64,000 nucleotides of DNA from positions 930,001-994,000 of the forward strand of contig NZ_CP032543.1 of the NCBI RefSeq assembly GCF_003610995.1, given 5' to 3'. Shown in pieces: positions 16,564 to 26,220 of this stretch (position 1 is its first letter; each line of letters opens with the position of its first letter). The notes beneath the pieces are model-generated. The model made no database searches. It was not told where the DNA came from and saw only the letters and a list, made by a program, of their open reading frames with translations. Both the position numbers and the translations under genes were made by a program. This stretch comes from Streptomyces griseus subsp. griseus. Its GTDB lineage: Bacteria > Actinomycetota > Actinomycetes > Streptomycetales > Streptomycetaceae.

Positions 16564-17958
16564 ATGAGCCTCGGCGTGCGCTGGACCTTGCACGGCGACG
16601 GGAAGACACCCGCGCCCGGGGCGGTGGTCCGCCCCGACGAGCGGCTCTCCTGGCCCCGTACCTTCGGGCTCGGCGCCCAGCACGTGGTGGCGATGTTCGG
16701 GGCGTCGTTCGTCGCCCCGGTGCTGATGGGCCTCGACCCGAACCTCGCGATCATGATGTCCGGTGTCGCGACCGCCATCTTCCTGCTGGCGACGAAGGGC
16801 CGGGTGCCGAGCTACCTCGGCTGCTCGCTCTCCTTCGTCGGGGTCGCGGCCACCATCCGGGCGAGCGGCGGTGACAGCGCGACCGTCACGGGTGCGGTGC
16901 TGGTGGTCGCCGCCGTCCTGTTCCTGGTGGGCCTCGCGGTCCAGCGGTTCGGCGCGCGGATCATCCACGCGGCGATGCCGCCCGTGGTGACCGGTGCGGT
17001 CGTGATGCTGATCGGCTTCAACCTGGCCCCGGTGACCGCGTCGACGTACTGGCCGCAGGACCAGTGGACCGCGCTGCTGGTGATGCTCTTCACCGGCCTG
17101 GCCGTGGTCTGTCTGCGCGGCTTTCTCTCCCGGATCGCGATCTTCCTCGGGCTGGTCTTCGGCTACGTCCTCTCCTGGGTGCTGGACCTGGTGTTCGGCA
17201 AGATCCATTCGCCGGCGGGCGGCGCGGAGGCCGTGGACCACTGGCGCCTGGACCTCTCGGGCGTGGGCGCGGCGGACTGGATCGGGCTGCCGTCCTTCCA
17301 CGCCCCGGCCTTCGAGTGGTCGGCGATCCTGGTGGCCCTGCCCGTCGTGATCGCGCTGGTGGCGGAGAACGCGGGCCATGTGAAGGCCGTGGGCGAGATG
17401 ACCGGCGATTCGCTGGACGACAAGCTCGGCACCGCCATCGCGGCGGACGGCGCGGCGTCGATGCTCTCCACCGCCGTGGGCGGCCCGCCGAACACCACGT
17501 ACTCCGAGAACATCGGCGTGATGGCCGCGACCCGCGTCTACTCGACGGCGGCCTATTGGGCGGCGGCCTGCTTCGCCCTGCTCTTCGGCCTCTGCCCCAA
17601 GTTCGGCGCGGTCGTCGCGGCGATCCCGGGCGGGGTGCTCGGCGGGATCACGGTGATCCTGTACGGGATGATCGGCCTGCTCGGTGCGCAGATCTGGCTC
17701 AACGGCCGGGTGGACCTGCGCAATCCGCTCAACCTCGTGCCGGCCGCCGCGGGCATCATCATCGGCGTCGGCGGCGTCACCCTGAAGATCACCGACAACT
17801 TCCAGCTGGGCGGAATCGCCCTCGGCACCCTCGTCGTGATCACCGGCTACCACGTGCTGCGCGCCTTCGCCCCGGCCCACCTCAAGACCCAGGAACCGCT
17901 GCTGGACGCGGGGACGTCGGCGTACGACGAGAAGCCGGACCAGACCGAGGGGCGCTGA
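16564..17958 (+). CDS. Uracil/xanthine permease, NCS2 family
   Basis: A 464-residue nucleobase:cation symporter-2 protein with about 14 hydrophobic segments. The typical segments are LGAQHVVAMFGASFVAPVLMG near the start, LVAENAGHVKAVGEMTG (the family's conserved Glu region) and GGPPNTTYSENIGVMAATRVYS (the NTxxSxNxG-like substrate motif). It imports uracil or a related base across the cell membrane. The ATG at 16564 is chosen because AGGGAG lies at 16553-16558; an upstream in-frame GTG at 16501 would add 21 residues without a good ribosome site. Uracil rather than xanthine is the likelier substrate by similarity to UraA/PyrP, but this is not proved. Confidence 0.92.
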   Translation: MSLGVRWTLHGDGKTPAPGAVVRPDERLSWPRTFGLGAQHVVAMFGASFVAPVLMGLDPNLAIMMSGVATAIFLLATKGRVPSYLGCSLSFVGVAATIRASGGDSATVTGAVLVVAAVLFLVGLAVQRFGARIIHAAMPPVVTGAVVMLIGFNLAPVTASTYWPQDQWTALLVMLFTGLAVVCLRGFLSRIAIFLGLVFGYVLSWVLDLVFGKIHSPAGGAEAVDHWRLDLSGVGAADWIGLPSFHAPAFEWSAILVALPVVIALVAENAGHVKAVGEMTGDSLDDKLGTAIAADGAASMLSTAVGGPPNTTYSENIGVMAATRVYSTAAYWAAACFALLFGLCPKFGAVVAAIPGGVLGGITVILYGMIGLLGAQIWLNGRVDLRNPLNLVPAAAGIIIGVGGVTLKITDNFQLGGIALGTLVVITGYHVLRAFAPAHLKTQEPLLDAGTSAYDEKPDQTEGR

Positions 17959-17970
17959 GCCGCACGAGGC

Positions 17971-18640
17971 TCAGCCGGTGGCCAGCCCGTGCGCGTACTC
18001 CGGGGAGAAGGCGCCCGGTGCGGCCGGGCAGCCGTAGGACTCCCCTGGCAGCTTCACCCACAGACACGCGTCGATCCGGTCCTGGCCGGTCTGCGTCGTC
18101 GGGGGCTGTCCCGGCGCCCGGCCCTCGGGGTCGCACCACTGGCCGGGGGGGCGCACCGTTGCCGTTGCGGCTCGTGTCGATGACCGCGCCGAGAGCGGAC
18201 CCTGGCCTTCGGGTTGGCGGCGCGCGGGGTGGCTCCGGCGCGGGTCGCCGGGGTCGGCCCGCACCCACTCCAGGACCTGGGAGCCCGGGTGGCGGAAGAG
18301 GCGGTTCCTGGGGGCCGGTGCGGGGGCGGCCGGACGCGTCGTGGTGGAGGCAGCGCTCGTACGGGAGGCTGTGGGCGACGGTGACGGGGCGGCGGGACCG
18401 GGGCGGTGGTGGGCGATGCGGTGGGCCGTACAGGGGCGGTGGGCGTCGGGGCCGCGGGCAGCGGCTGGAGGACCGGCGGAGGCGACGGCTCCGGTACGGC
18501 GGTGATGCGGCGGCGGTCGCCCTGCCCCGCCTCGATCAGACCGTCGTGGCGCCGATCGCCACGGCCGGCAGGCCGTGCCGACGGGCGGCGCGACGGCGTG
18601 CCCGGTAGGTGGTGCGGCGCTGCGCACGTCTGCCCGGCAC
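17971..18640 (-). pseudogene. Decayed, internally deleted GH6 cellulase
   Basis: Three reading frames of the minus strand carry pieces of one secreted GH6 glucanase in the right order. An Arg-rich signal-peptide-like start (ARRHGLPAVAIGATTV) runs into a stop near 18539. A Pro/Thr linker (PEPSPPPVLQPLPAAPTP) follows in another frame. The GH6 N-terminal edge is NRLFRHPGSQVLEWVRADPG, near 18305-18245. Only a few residues later come the core segment SALGAVIDTSRNGNGAPP near 18205-18150 and, shifted by one base at a 7-C run (plus strand G run about 18145-18151), the C-terminus GQWCDPEGR to DACLWVKLPGES. In intact GH6 enzymes about 170 residues, including catalytic aspartates, separate the first and second core pieces; here they are gone. 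No functional product is expected. Confidence 0.8.
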
Positions 18641-18737
18641 TCCTCGAACCCCCTCTCCGGCACCCGCCGTTCGTCCGTTCCGATGAACCTTCGGCCGGAC
18701 AGCGCCGCGCCGAGCCCATGGCTGCCACGCTCCGCAC

Positions 18738-19460
18738 ATGGCGCAGACCGAACAGTTCATGGAACCGGCCGGCCCCGGCACCCGCGTGGCGGAGACGGAC
18801 ACGGCGATCCAGCGGATGCGTGCCCTCCGCCACCGGTGGCCGCCCGGGGGCGGTGGCACCGTCTTCCACCGGGCGTATCTGAGGACGGTGGGCGGGAGCC
18901 CGACGATAGGGGGCGGGGGCGGGGCCCACCGTGGCGGCACGGCTCAGGAGGCCGCCTCCACCCTGGAGGCGCGGCTCGCGGAGCGCTATCTGTCGGCCCT
19001 CTCCACGGCGGAGGCGGGCGGGCGGCCGCCGGAGTGCTGGCGGCCGCTGCTCCCCTACCGGCGCCACCCCGACGTACGTCCGGTGCAGTTCGCCCTGGCC
19101 GGGCTCCATGCGCATGTGGCCCACGACCTGGCCCTGGCCGTGGTGGACGCCTGCCGTACGCGTGGCTGCGAACCGGCCGCGCTGGAGGGGGAGTTCGAGC
19201 GCGTGGGTGATCTCCTCGCCTTGCTGGAGGAGCGGATCCACGACGATCTGATGCCCGGCGCCGAGCTGCTCACGATCGCGGATCCGCTGACCCACCTGGT
19301 GAGTGCGTGGAGCCTGGAGCGGGCCCGCGAGGCCGCCTGGTCGGCGGCGCGGGTGCTCTGGCGGCTGCGCGGACTCCCCGCACTGGCCGAGGAGTTGCGG
19401 CAGCAGACCGACGCGGGCGCCGGGCTCGTAGTGCGCTTCCTGCTCACCCCGAGCCGCTGA
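18738..19460 (+). CDS. DUF5995 family protein
   Basis: A 240-residue soluble protein of unknown function resembling the DUF5995 family. Recognisable parts are FHRAYLRTV near residues 43-51, then RYLSALSTAEAGGRPPECWR, and the helical FALAGLHAHVAHDLALAVVD with closely spaced His residues (LHAHVAHD) that could bind a metal. A Gly-rich insertion follows the first block. The ATG at 18738 has no strong ribosome site. It is convergent with the flavin monooxygenase gene (25-bp gap). No signal peptide or membrane segment is seen. The biochemical role is unknown. Confidence 0.78.
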   Translation: MAQTEQFMEPAGPGTRVAETDTAIQRMRALRHRWPPGGGGTVFHRAYLRTVGGSPTIGGGGGAHRGGTAQEAASTLEARLAERYLSALSTAEAGGRPPECWRPLLPYRRHPDVRPVQFALAGLHAHVAHDLALAVVDACRTRGCEPAALEGEFERVGDLLALLEERIHDDLMPGAELLTIADPLTHLVSAWSLERAREAAWSAARVLWRLRGLPALAEELRQQTDAGAGLVVRFLLTPSR

Positions 19461-19485
19461 CGCCCGCGCCGGCCTTCCTCGGGGC

Positions 19486-21195
19486 TCAGTCCTCCGGAAG
19501 CTCCACCGGCGCGATCTCGTCGAAGACGTCGCCGGGGCCCGGGTTGGTCGGGTCGGTCGCCCCGCCGAACTGGTGCATGACGCCCCACACCGCGTTCAGC
19601 GCGGTCTGCACGGCGCCCTCGGCCCAGCCCGCCGTCCAGGAGATGTCGTCCCCGGCGAGGAAGATCCCGCGCTTGTCCTCGGGCAGCCGGTCCTGCATGA
19701 AGTGGGTGAACAGCCGCCGCTGGTAGCGGTAGTGGCCGGGCAGGTTCGCCTTGAACGCGCCCATGAAGTAGGGCTCGTTCTCCCAGGAGACGGTGACCGG
19801 GTTGCCGATGATGTGGCTGCGGATGTCGACGTTCGGGTAGATCTCCCCGAGCGATTTCAGCATGACCTCCATGCGCTCCCGCGGGGAGAGCGGCAGCCAC
19901 TTCAGGCTGTCGTCGCACCACGTGTAGGAGAGGCAGATGACGGCGGGCTTGTCCGGGCCGTCGTCCAGGAGGTACGTCCCCCGGGTCATCCGGTCGGTGA
20001 GCGTCATCGACATGGTGTCGCGCCCGGTGGCGTTGCCCTGGCCGTCGACGGCCTTGTCCAGCCAGAACGGCCGGTCCACCGGCACGAACAGCTTGGACGA
20101 CTCCATGTAGTGGGTGCGCTCCATCGCCGTCCAGTGGTCGATCGGGAAGAGCGCGTCATCGCAGTCGATCTTGGAGAGCAGCAGCCAGGACTGGCCGGTG
20201 AAGACCGCGGCGCGGAAGGTGCGGATGTCGCCGGTGGCGTCGGTGACCGTGATGCGGTTGCCCGCCGTCCGGGTCAGCCGGGTCACGGCGCCGCGCGGCT
20301 CGCCGCCGTGCAGGGAGGCCAGCGAGGTGCCCAGCGGCCAGTGGACGATCTTCTGCGGCTCGCGGTCCCACAGGCGCAGCGGGAGCTGCTGGCTGCCGCC
20401 GACGATGCCGCGGTGGTGGTCGTCGGCCTCGGTGTAGACGACGCGCAGGATCTCCAGGATGGAGTTGGGGAAGTCGGTGTCCCAGCCGCCGGTGCCGAAG
20501 CCGACCTGGCCGAAGATCTCGCGGTGCCGGAAGGACTTGAAGGCGTCGGAGGCGCAGAGGAAGCCGTAGAAGGTCTGGTTGTCCAGCTGCTCGACGAGCG
20601 TGGCCCAGATCTCGCGGATGCGCGGGACGTCGCGCTCGCGCAGCGCCCGGTTCATGTCGGAGAAGTCGGCACCCTCCTCCAGGCAGGCGCTCCAGGCGTT
20701 CGCCACATCGCGGTAGACCTGGGGCAGGTCGTCGATGGTCTCGGCGTAGTGCGACTCGCCCTTGAGGTCGACGACGGTGGAGGGGGTGGCCGGGGAGAGC
20801 GGGTTGGGGAAGGCCCGGGTCTCCAGGCCCACCAGGTCGATGTAGTGCTGGAGCGCCGTGGAGGACGGCGGGAAGCGCATCGCGCCCATCTCGGCGGTGA
20901 GCGAGGGGTCGCAGCCGTCGAAGCCGACGGTGCGCAGCCGGCCGCCGATCCGGTCGGCCTCGTAGACGACGGGCTTGAGGCCCATCTTCATCAGCTCGTA
21001 CGCGGCGATGAGGCCGGAGAGCCCGCCGCCGATGACGGCGACCTCCTGGCCGTGCTCGGTCGCGGGTATCTGGCCGAGCCCGGCCGGGTGGGCGAGGAAG
21101 TCGTCGTACGCGTACGGGAAGTCCGGCCCGAACATCGTGATCGGCGGGGCGGCCGCGTCGGTGTGCTGGACGGCGTTGGGCACCGTGGACGTCAT
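19486..21195 (-). CDS. Flavin amine oxidase family, probable L-lysine 2-monooxygenase (DavB-like)
   Basis: A 569-residue flavoprotein. The FAD-binding motif is VAVIGGGLSGLIAAYE (GGGLSG at 56-61, ribose-binding Glu79), and the C-terminal flavin motif is FLAGDDISWTAGWAEGAVQT. By recollection of the family, the N-terminal ITMFGPDFPYAYDDFLAHPA, RHREIFGQVGFGTGGWD and SMTLTDRMTRGTYL segments match bacterial lysine 2-monooxygenase (DavB) better than plain monoamine oxidases; tryptophan 2-monooxygenase is a close relative. Such enzymes decarboxylate and oxygenate an L-amino acid to an amide. The next gene downstream encodes a DavA-type amidase, which completes that logic. Family firm, lysine specificity inferred. 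Confidence 0.88.
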   Translation of the reverse strand: MTSTVPNAVQHTDAAAPPITMFGPDFPYAYDDFLAHPAGLGQIPATEHGQEVAVIGGGLSGLIAAYELMKMGLKPVVYEADRIGGRLRTVGFDGCDPSLTAEMGAMRFPPSSTALQHYIDLVGLETRAFPNPLSPATPSTVVDLKGESHYAETIDDLPQVYRDVANAWSACLEEGADFSDMNRALRERDVPRIREIWATLVEQLDNQTFYGFLCASDAFKSFRHREIFGQVGFGTGGWDTDFPNSILEILRVVYTEADDHHRGIVGGSQQLPLRLWDREPQKIVHWPLGTSLASLHGGEPRGAVTRLTRTAGNRITVTDATGDIRTFRAAVFTGQSWLLLSKIDCDDALFPIDHWTAMERTHYMESSKLFVPVDRPFWLDKAVDGQGNATGRDTMSMTLTDRMTRGTYLLDDGPDKPAVICLSYTWCDDSLKWLPLSPRERMEVMLKSLGEIYPNVDIRSHIIGNPVTVSWENEPYFMGAFKANLPGHYRYQRRLFTHFMQDRLPEDKRGIFLAGDDISWTAGWAEGAVQTALNAVWGVMHQFGGATDPTNPGPGDVFDEIAPVELPED

Positions 21196-21249
21196 GGGGT
21201 ACGGACTCCTTGCGCGATGACTGAAGAGGAAAGTTCTGGGGGGGCGGGC

Positions 21250-22047
21250 TCAGCCGAGGGAGCCGTACAGACCGGGGCGGCGGTCGTTCAGGTAGGGGTT
21301 GGCGGCGCGCGACGCGGCCAGGAACTCCGGGTCCACCTCGCCGACGACGAGCTCCTCACCACGGCCGGCGCGGGTGCGTACGGTGCCGTCGGGCCCGGCC
21401 AGGCAGCTCAGCCCGACGAACTCGAACTCGCCTTCCGGACCGGTGCGGTTGACGTACGCCACGTACATCTGGTTCTCGAAGGCCCGTACGGGGACGACGG
21501 ATTCGGCGACGAACTGGAACGGGTGCATCTGTGCGGTGGGCACCAGCAGCAGATCGGTGCCGGCCAGGGCGTGCGCCCGTACGTTCTCCGGGAACTCGAC
21601 GTCGTAGCAGATCAGCAGACCGATCCGGATGCCGTCCAGCTCCGCCTGGACGACGGTCTGCTCGCCGGGGGTGAACCACTCCTGCTCGAAGCAGCCGAAG
21701 AGGTGGGTCTTGCGGTAGTTCGCCAGCGACGTGCCGTCGGGGCCGATGAGCTGGGAGGCGTTGAAGATCCGCTCTCCGTCGCGCTCCGGGTAGCCGTGGA
21801 GGACGGCGAGGCCGTGGCGTACGGCGATCTCGGCGACGGCCCGGGCGCCCGGACCGTCGACGGGCTCGGCCAGCTCGGGGACCGCGTCACCGATGGCGTA
21901 CCCGGTCAGGAACAGCTCGGGGGCGACCAGCAGCCGGGCGCCCGCATCGGCGGCGCGCGCGGCGGCCTCGTCCAGCGTCCTCAGGTTCTCGGCGATGGCA
22001 CCGGGCCGGCCGGAGCTCTGGAGCAGGGCGGTACGCAACGACGGCAT
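21250..22047 (-). CDS. Carbon-nitrogen hydrolase, probable 5-aminovaleramidase (DavA-like)
   Basis: A 265-residue nitrilase-superfamily amidase with the complete catalytic triad: Glu44 (APELFLTGY), Lys113 (NYRKTHLFG) and Cys147 (LLICYDVEFPE). Length and these segments match DavA, which hydrolyses 5-aminovaleramide to 5-aminovalerate. The ATG at 22047 gives the family's standard N-terminus (MPSLRTALLQ); the frame is open 90 bp further upstream, but that part is not conserved-looking. It lies upstream of the DavB-like gene on the same strand (54-bp gap), so oxygenase and amidase are probably one transcript. If the oxygenase used tryptophan, this would be an indole-acetamide hydrolase instead. 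Confidence 0.9.
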   Translation of the reverse strand: MPSLRTALLQSSGRPGAIAENLRTLDEAAARAADAGARLLVAPELFLTGYAIGDAVPELAEPVDGPGARAVAEIAVRHGLAVLHGYPERDGERIFNASQLIGPDGTSLANYRKTHLFGCFEQEWFTPGEQTVVQAELDGIRIGLLICYDVEFPENVRAHALAGTDLLLVPTAQMHPFQFVAESVVPVRAFENQMYVAYVNRTGPEGEFEFVGLSCLAGPDGTVRTRAGRGEELVVGEVDPEFLAASRAANPYLNDRRPGLYGSLG

Positions 22048-22267
22048 GGCTGACCTCGGACGGTGCGGGCGGGGTGGGGAGACGTATCGAAGGTACGTGG
22101 CGCCGAAGGCCCCGGACAAGGCGCGATTGTTGCGCACCGACCGTCGATTCGTTGCGCGGCGAGGACGCCGGGCGGCGATCCGTTGCGTCAGGCATCACCG
22201 CAGGTCAGGGGGGTGATGTGCGCCACCGGTTTCCGGCCGCGGCAGGCCTGGGAACGCCCGGCACCCG

Positions 22268-22726
22268 TCAGGCCGGCGGGGCCTCGGCCGAGTAGCGGCG
22301 CAGCAGGGGTGAGAGCACCAGCACCGACTTCGTACGCTCCACGTACGGCTCCCCCGCGATCCGCTCCAGCACCTGCTCGAAGTGGCGCATGTCGGCGGCG
22401 AAGACCTGGACGACCGCGTCCGCGTCGCCGGTGACGGTGGAGGCGGCGGCGATCTCCGGGTAGCGGGCCAGGCCCTGCCTGATCGCTTCCGGGGAGGTGT
22501 TGCGGCTGCAGTAGATCTCGATGAACCCCTCGGTCTCCCAGCCCAGCGCGGCCGGGTCGACGCGCACGGTGAAGCCGGTGATCGCGCCCTCGGCGCGGAG
22601 CCGGTCGACGCGGCGTTTCACGGCGGGGGCGGAGAGGCCGACGATCGCGCCGATGTCGGCGTAGGAGCGCCGGGCGTCTTCGGCGAGGGCGTGGACGATG
22701 CGTTCGTCGAGGTCGTTCAGGCGCAC
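22268..22726 (-). CDS. Lrp/AsnC-family transcriptional regulator
   Basis: A 152-residue feast/famine regulator. An N-terminal winged helix (LNDLDERIVHALAEDARRSY, then ADIGAIVGLSAPAVKRRVDRL) is followed by an AsnC ligand-binding domain (AASTVTGDADAVVQVFAADM). The GTG at 22726 is chosen because it gives the usual family start just before LNDLD; the open frame runs 159 bp further upstream but only as low-complexity Arg/Pro/Ala sequence over the ALDH terminator. It lies between the oxygenase/amidase pair and an aldehyde dehydrogenase, all on the minus strand, so amino-acid-responsive control of these catabolic genes is likely. Confidence 0.9.
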   Translation of the reverse strand: MRLNDLDERIVHALAEDARRSYADIGAIVGLSAPAVKRRVDRLRAEGAITGFTVRVDPAALGWETEGFIEIYCSRNTSPEAIRQGLARYPEIAAASTVTGDADAVVQVFAADMRHFEQVLERIAGEPYVERTKSVLVLSPLLRRYSAEAPPA

Positions 22727-22762
22727 GTCGGGCGGTTCACTTCTCTGCGGTGGGTCTGGCCG

Positions 22763-22790
22763 GCGGGAGGCGGCGGGTGCCGCCTCCCGC
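22763..22790 (-). terminator. Terminator after the aldehyde dehydrogenase
   Basis: A perfect 12-bp stem, GCGGGAGGCGGC at 22763-22774 pairing with 22779-22790, has a GGGT loop and lies just past the aldehyde dehydrogenase stop (22843) and before the Lrp start (22726). It separates two minus-strand genes. Confidence 0.75.
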
Positions 22791-22842
22791 AGTAGACCAC
22801 GGGCCGCCGCCCGGGGCGCGCCCGGTGCGGCGGCGCAGGCCG

Positions 22843-24300
22843 TCAGAAGGGGAACTGCGAGCGGCCGTGCTGGACGGAGATCCACTTCTGGGTGGTGAAG
22901 GCCTCCACCATCGACTCGCCGTTCAGCCGTCCGAGGCCCGAGCCCTTCTCGCCGCCGAAGGGGACGATGGGCTCGTCGTGGACGGTGCCGTCGTTGATGT
23001 GGATCATGCCGGTGTGGATGCGCTGCCCGATCCGCACGCCGCGTTCGATGTTGCCGGTGTGGACGGCGCCGCTGAGCCCGTAGGGGGTGTCGTTGGCGAT
23101 GCGGACGGCCTCGTCCTCACCGTCGAAGGGGACGAGCAGGGCGACCGGGCCGAAGATCTCCTGCTGGAGGACGGGCGAGTCGGCGGGGAGGCCGGTCAGC
23201 ACGGAGGGGCTGACCACGTTGCCGTCGGCCCGGCCGTGGAGCAGGGCGGTGGCGCCGGCGGCGACGGTCTCGTCGACGAGCCGGGAGATGGACTCGGCCT
23301 GCGAGGAGTTGATCAGCGGGCCGATCTGGGTGGCCGGGTCGGCCGGGTCGCCGACGGTGAGGGACGCGACCTTGGCGACGAACTTCTCGGTGAACTCGGC
23401 CTCGACCGCCCGGTCGACCAGGATCCGGTTGGCGGCCATGCAGACCTGGCCCTGGTGGACGTAGCGGCTGAAGACGGCGGCGTCGACCGCGTAGTCCACA
23501 TCGGCGTCGTCCAGCACGATCAGGGCGCTGTTGCCGCCGAGTTCGAGGACGGCGCGCTTGAGGTTGGCGGCACAGACGGTGGCGACGTGGCGGCCGACCT
23601 TGTCCGAGCCGGTGAAGGAGATGACCTGCGGTACGGGGTGCTCCAGCAGGGTGTCGCCGATCTCGGCGATGTCGGTGACGACGACGTTGAGCAGCCCGGC
23701 GGGCAGTCCGGCGTCCTCGAAGACCTTGGCCAGCAGGGTGCCGCCGCAGACCGGGGTGTTCTGGTGCGGCTTGAGGACGACCGCGTTGCCGAGGGCCAGG
23801 GCGGGGGCGACGGACTTGAGGGAGAGCAGGAAGGGGAAGTTGAAGGGGCTGATGACCCCGACGACGCCGACGGGCACCCGGTAGACCCGGTTCTCCTTGC
23901 CCTCGGTCGGCGAGGGGAGGATCTGGCCGGCCGGGCGCAGGGCGAGCTGGATGGCCTCGCGCAGGAACTCCTTGGCCAGGTGCAGCTCGAAGCCGGCCTT
24001 CAGGTGGGTGCCGCCGAGTTCGGCGACGATGGCCTCGGCGATCTCCGGCTCGCGCTCCTCGACGATGCGCAGCGCCTTCTCCAGGACCCCGCGCCGGGCA
24101 TACGGGTTGGTGTCGGCCCACGCCTGCTGGGCGCTCTCGGCCGCGCGGTAGGCCTGGTCGACCTCTTCGGCGGTGGCGACGGGGATCGAGGCGAGCTTCT
24201 CCCCGTTGAAGGGGTTGAAGTCGATGATGTCCCAGGACCCCTTCCCCGGCCTCCACTCGCCGTCGATGTACTGATGGGCCAGGTCAGTGAAGAAGGACAT
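22843..24300 (-). CDS. NAD(P)-dependent aldehyde dehydrogenase
   Basis: A 485-residue aldehyde dehydrogenase. Catalytic residues are intact: Glu253 in LELGGNSA and Cys287 in HQGQVCMAANR; the cofactor-binding SPFNFPFLLS and SFTGSDKVG segments are present. It is closest in feel to the benzaldehyde/vanillin dehydrogenase group, but semialdehyde substrates cannot be excluded. With a nearby DavB/DavA-like pair and an Lrp regulator it could oxidise glutarate semialdehyde from lysine breakdown, although a 5-aminovalerate aminotransferase is not in the window. It has its own terminator. Confidence 0.92.
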   Translation of the reverse strand: MSFFTDLAHQYIDGEWRPGKGSWDIIDFNPFNGEKLASIPVATAEEVDQAYRAAESAQQAWADTNPYARRGVLEKALRIVEEREPEIAEAIVAELGGTHLKAGFELHLAKEFLREAIQLALRPAGQILPSPTEGKENRVYRVPVGVVGVISPFNFPFLLSLKSVAPALALGNAVVLKPHQNTPVCGGTLLAKVFEDAGLPAGLLNVVVTDIAEIGDTLLEHPVPQVISFTGSDKVGRHVATVCAANLKRAVLELGGNSALIVLDDADVDYAVDAAVFSRYVHQGQVCMAANRILVDRAVEAEFTEKFVAKVASLTVGDPADPATQIGPLINSSQAESISRLVDETVAAGATALLHGRADGNVVSPSVLTGLPADSPVLQQEIFGPVALLVPFDGEDEAVRIANDTPYGLSGAVHTGNIERGVRIGQRIHTGMIHINDGTVHDEPIVPFGGEKGSGLGRLNGESMVEAFTTQKWISVQHGRSQFPF

Positions 24301-24406
24301 GAGATCCCTTACCGCAGAGAGGGAGGCAGCTGATAGCGCTTCATATTACTTATGTTGCAACAGAGTTGAAGCGGGATCCCGGCCACCTCGGAGGCCGTGT
24401 ACGGCA

Positions 24407-24441
24407 CCGCCCCTCCCGGCAGGAATCACCGGAAGGGGCGG
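24407..24441 (-). terminator. Terminator after guaB1
   Basis: CCGCCCCTCCCGG at 24407-24419 pairs with CCGGAAGGGGCGG at 24429-24441 (12 of 13 pairs, 9-nt loop), 23 bp beyond the guaB1 stop on the minus strand. Confidence 0.7.
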
Positions 24442-24463
24442 GGGTGTCACGGAGTCCGCGGGA

Positions 24464-26071
<1,608 letters not shown>

Positions 26072-26220
26072 TTACCCACGGACCCTACCCGAACAGGATT
26101 CGATTCATTCGTGATCACCATCTCTGGACCCGGTGACAAGGGGTCAGGTAGCTTCAAAGCCGCAGGTCTCGGGGGTGTCCGAGGTGCCGCTCCGGCACAT
26201 CGGCGGCCTCGGCACACCGT

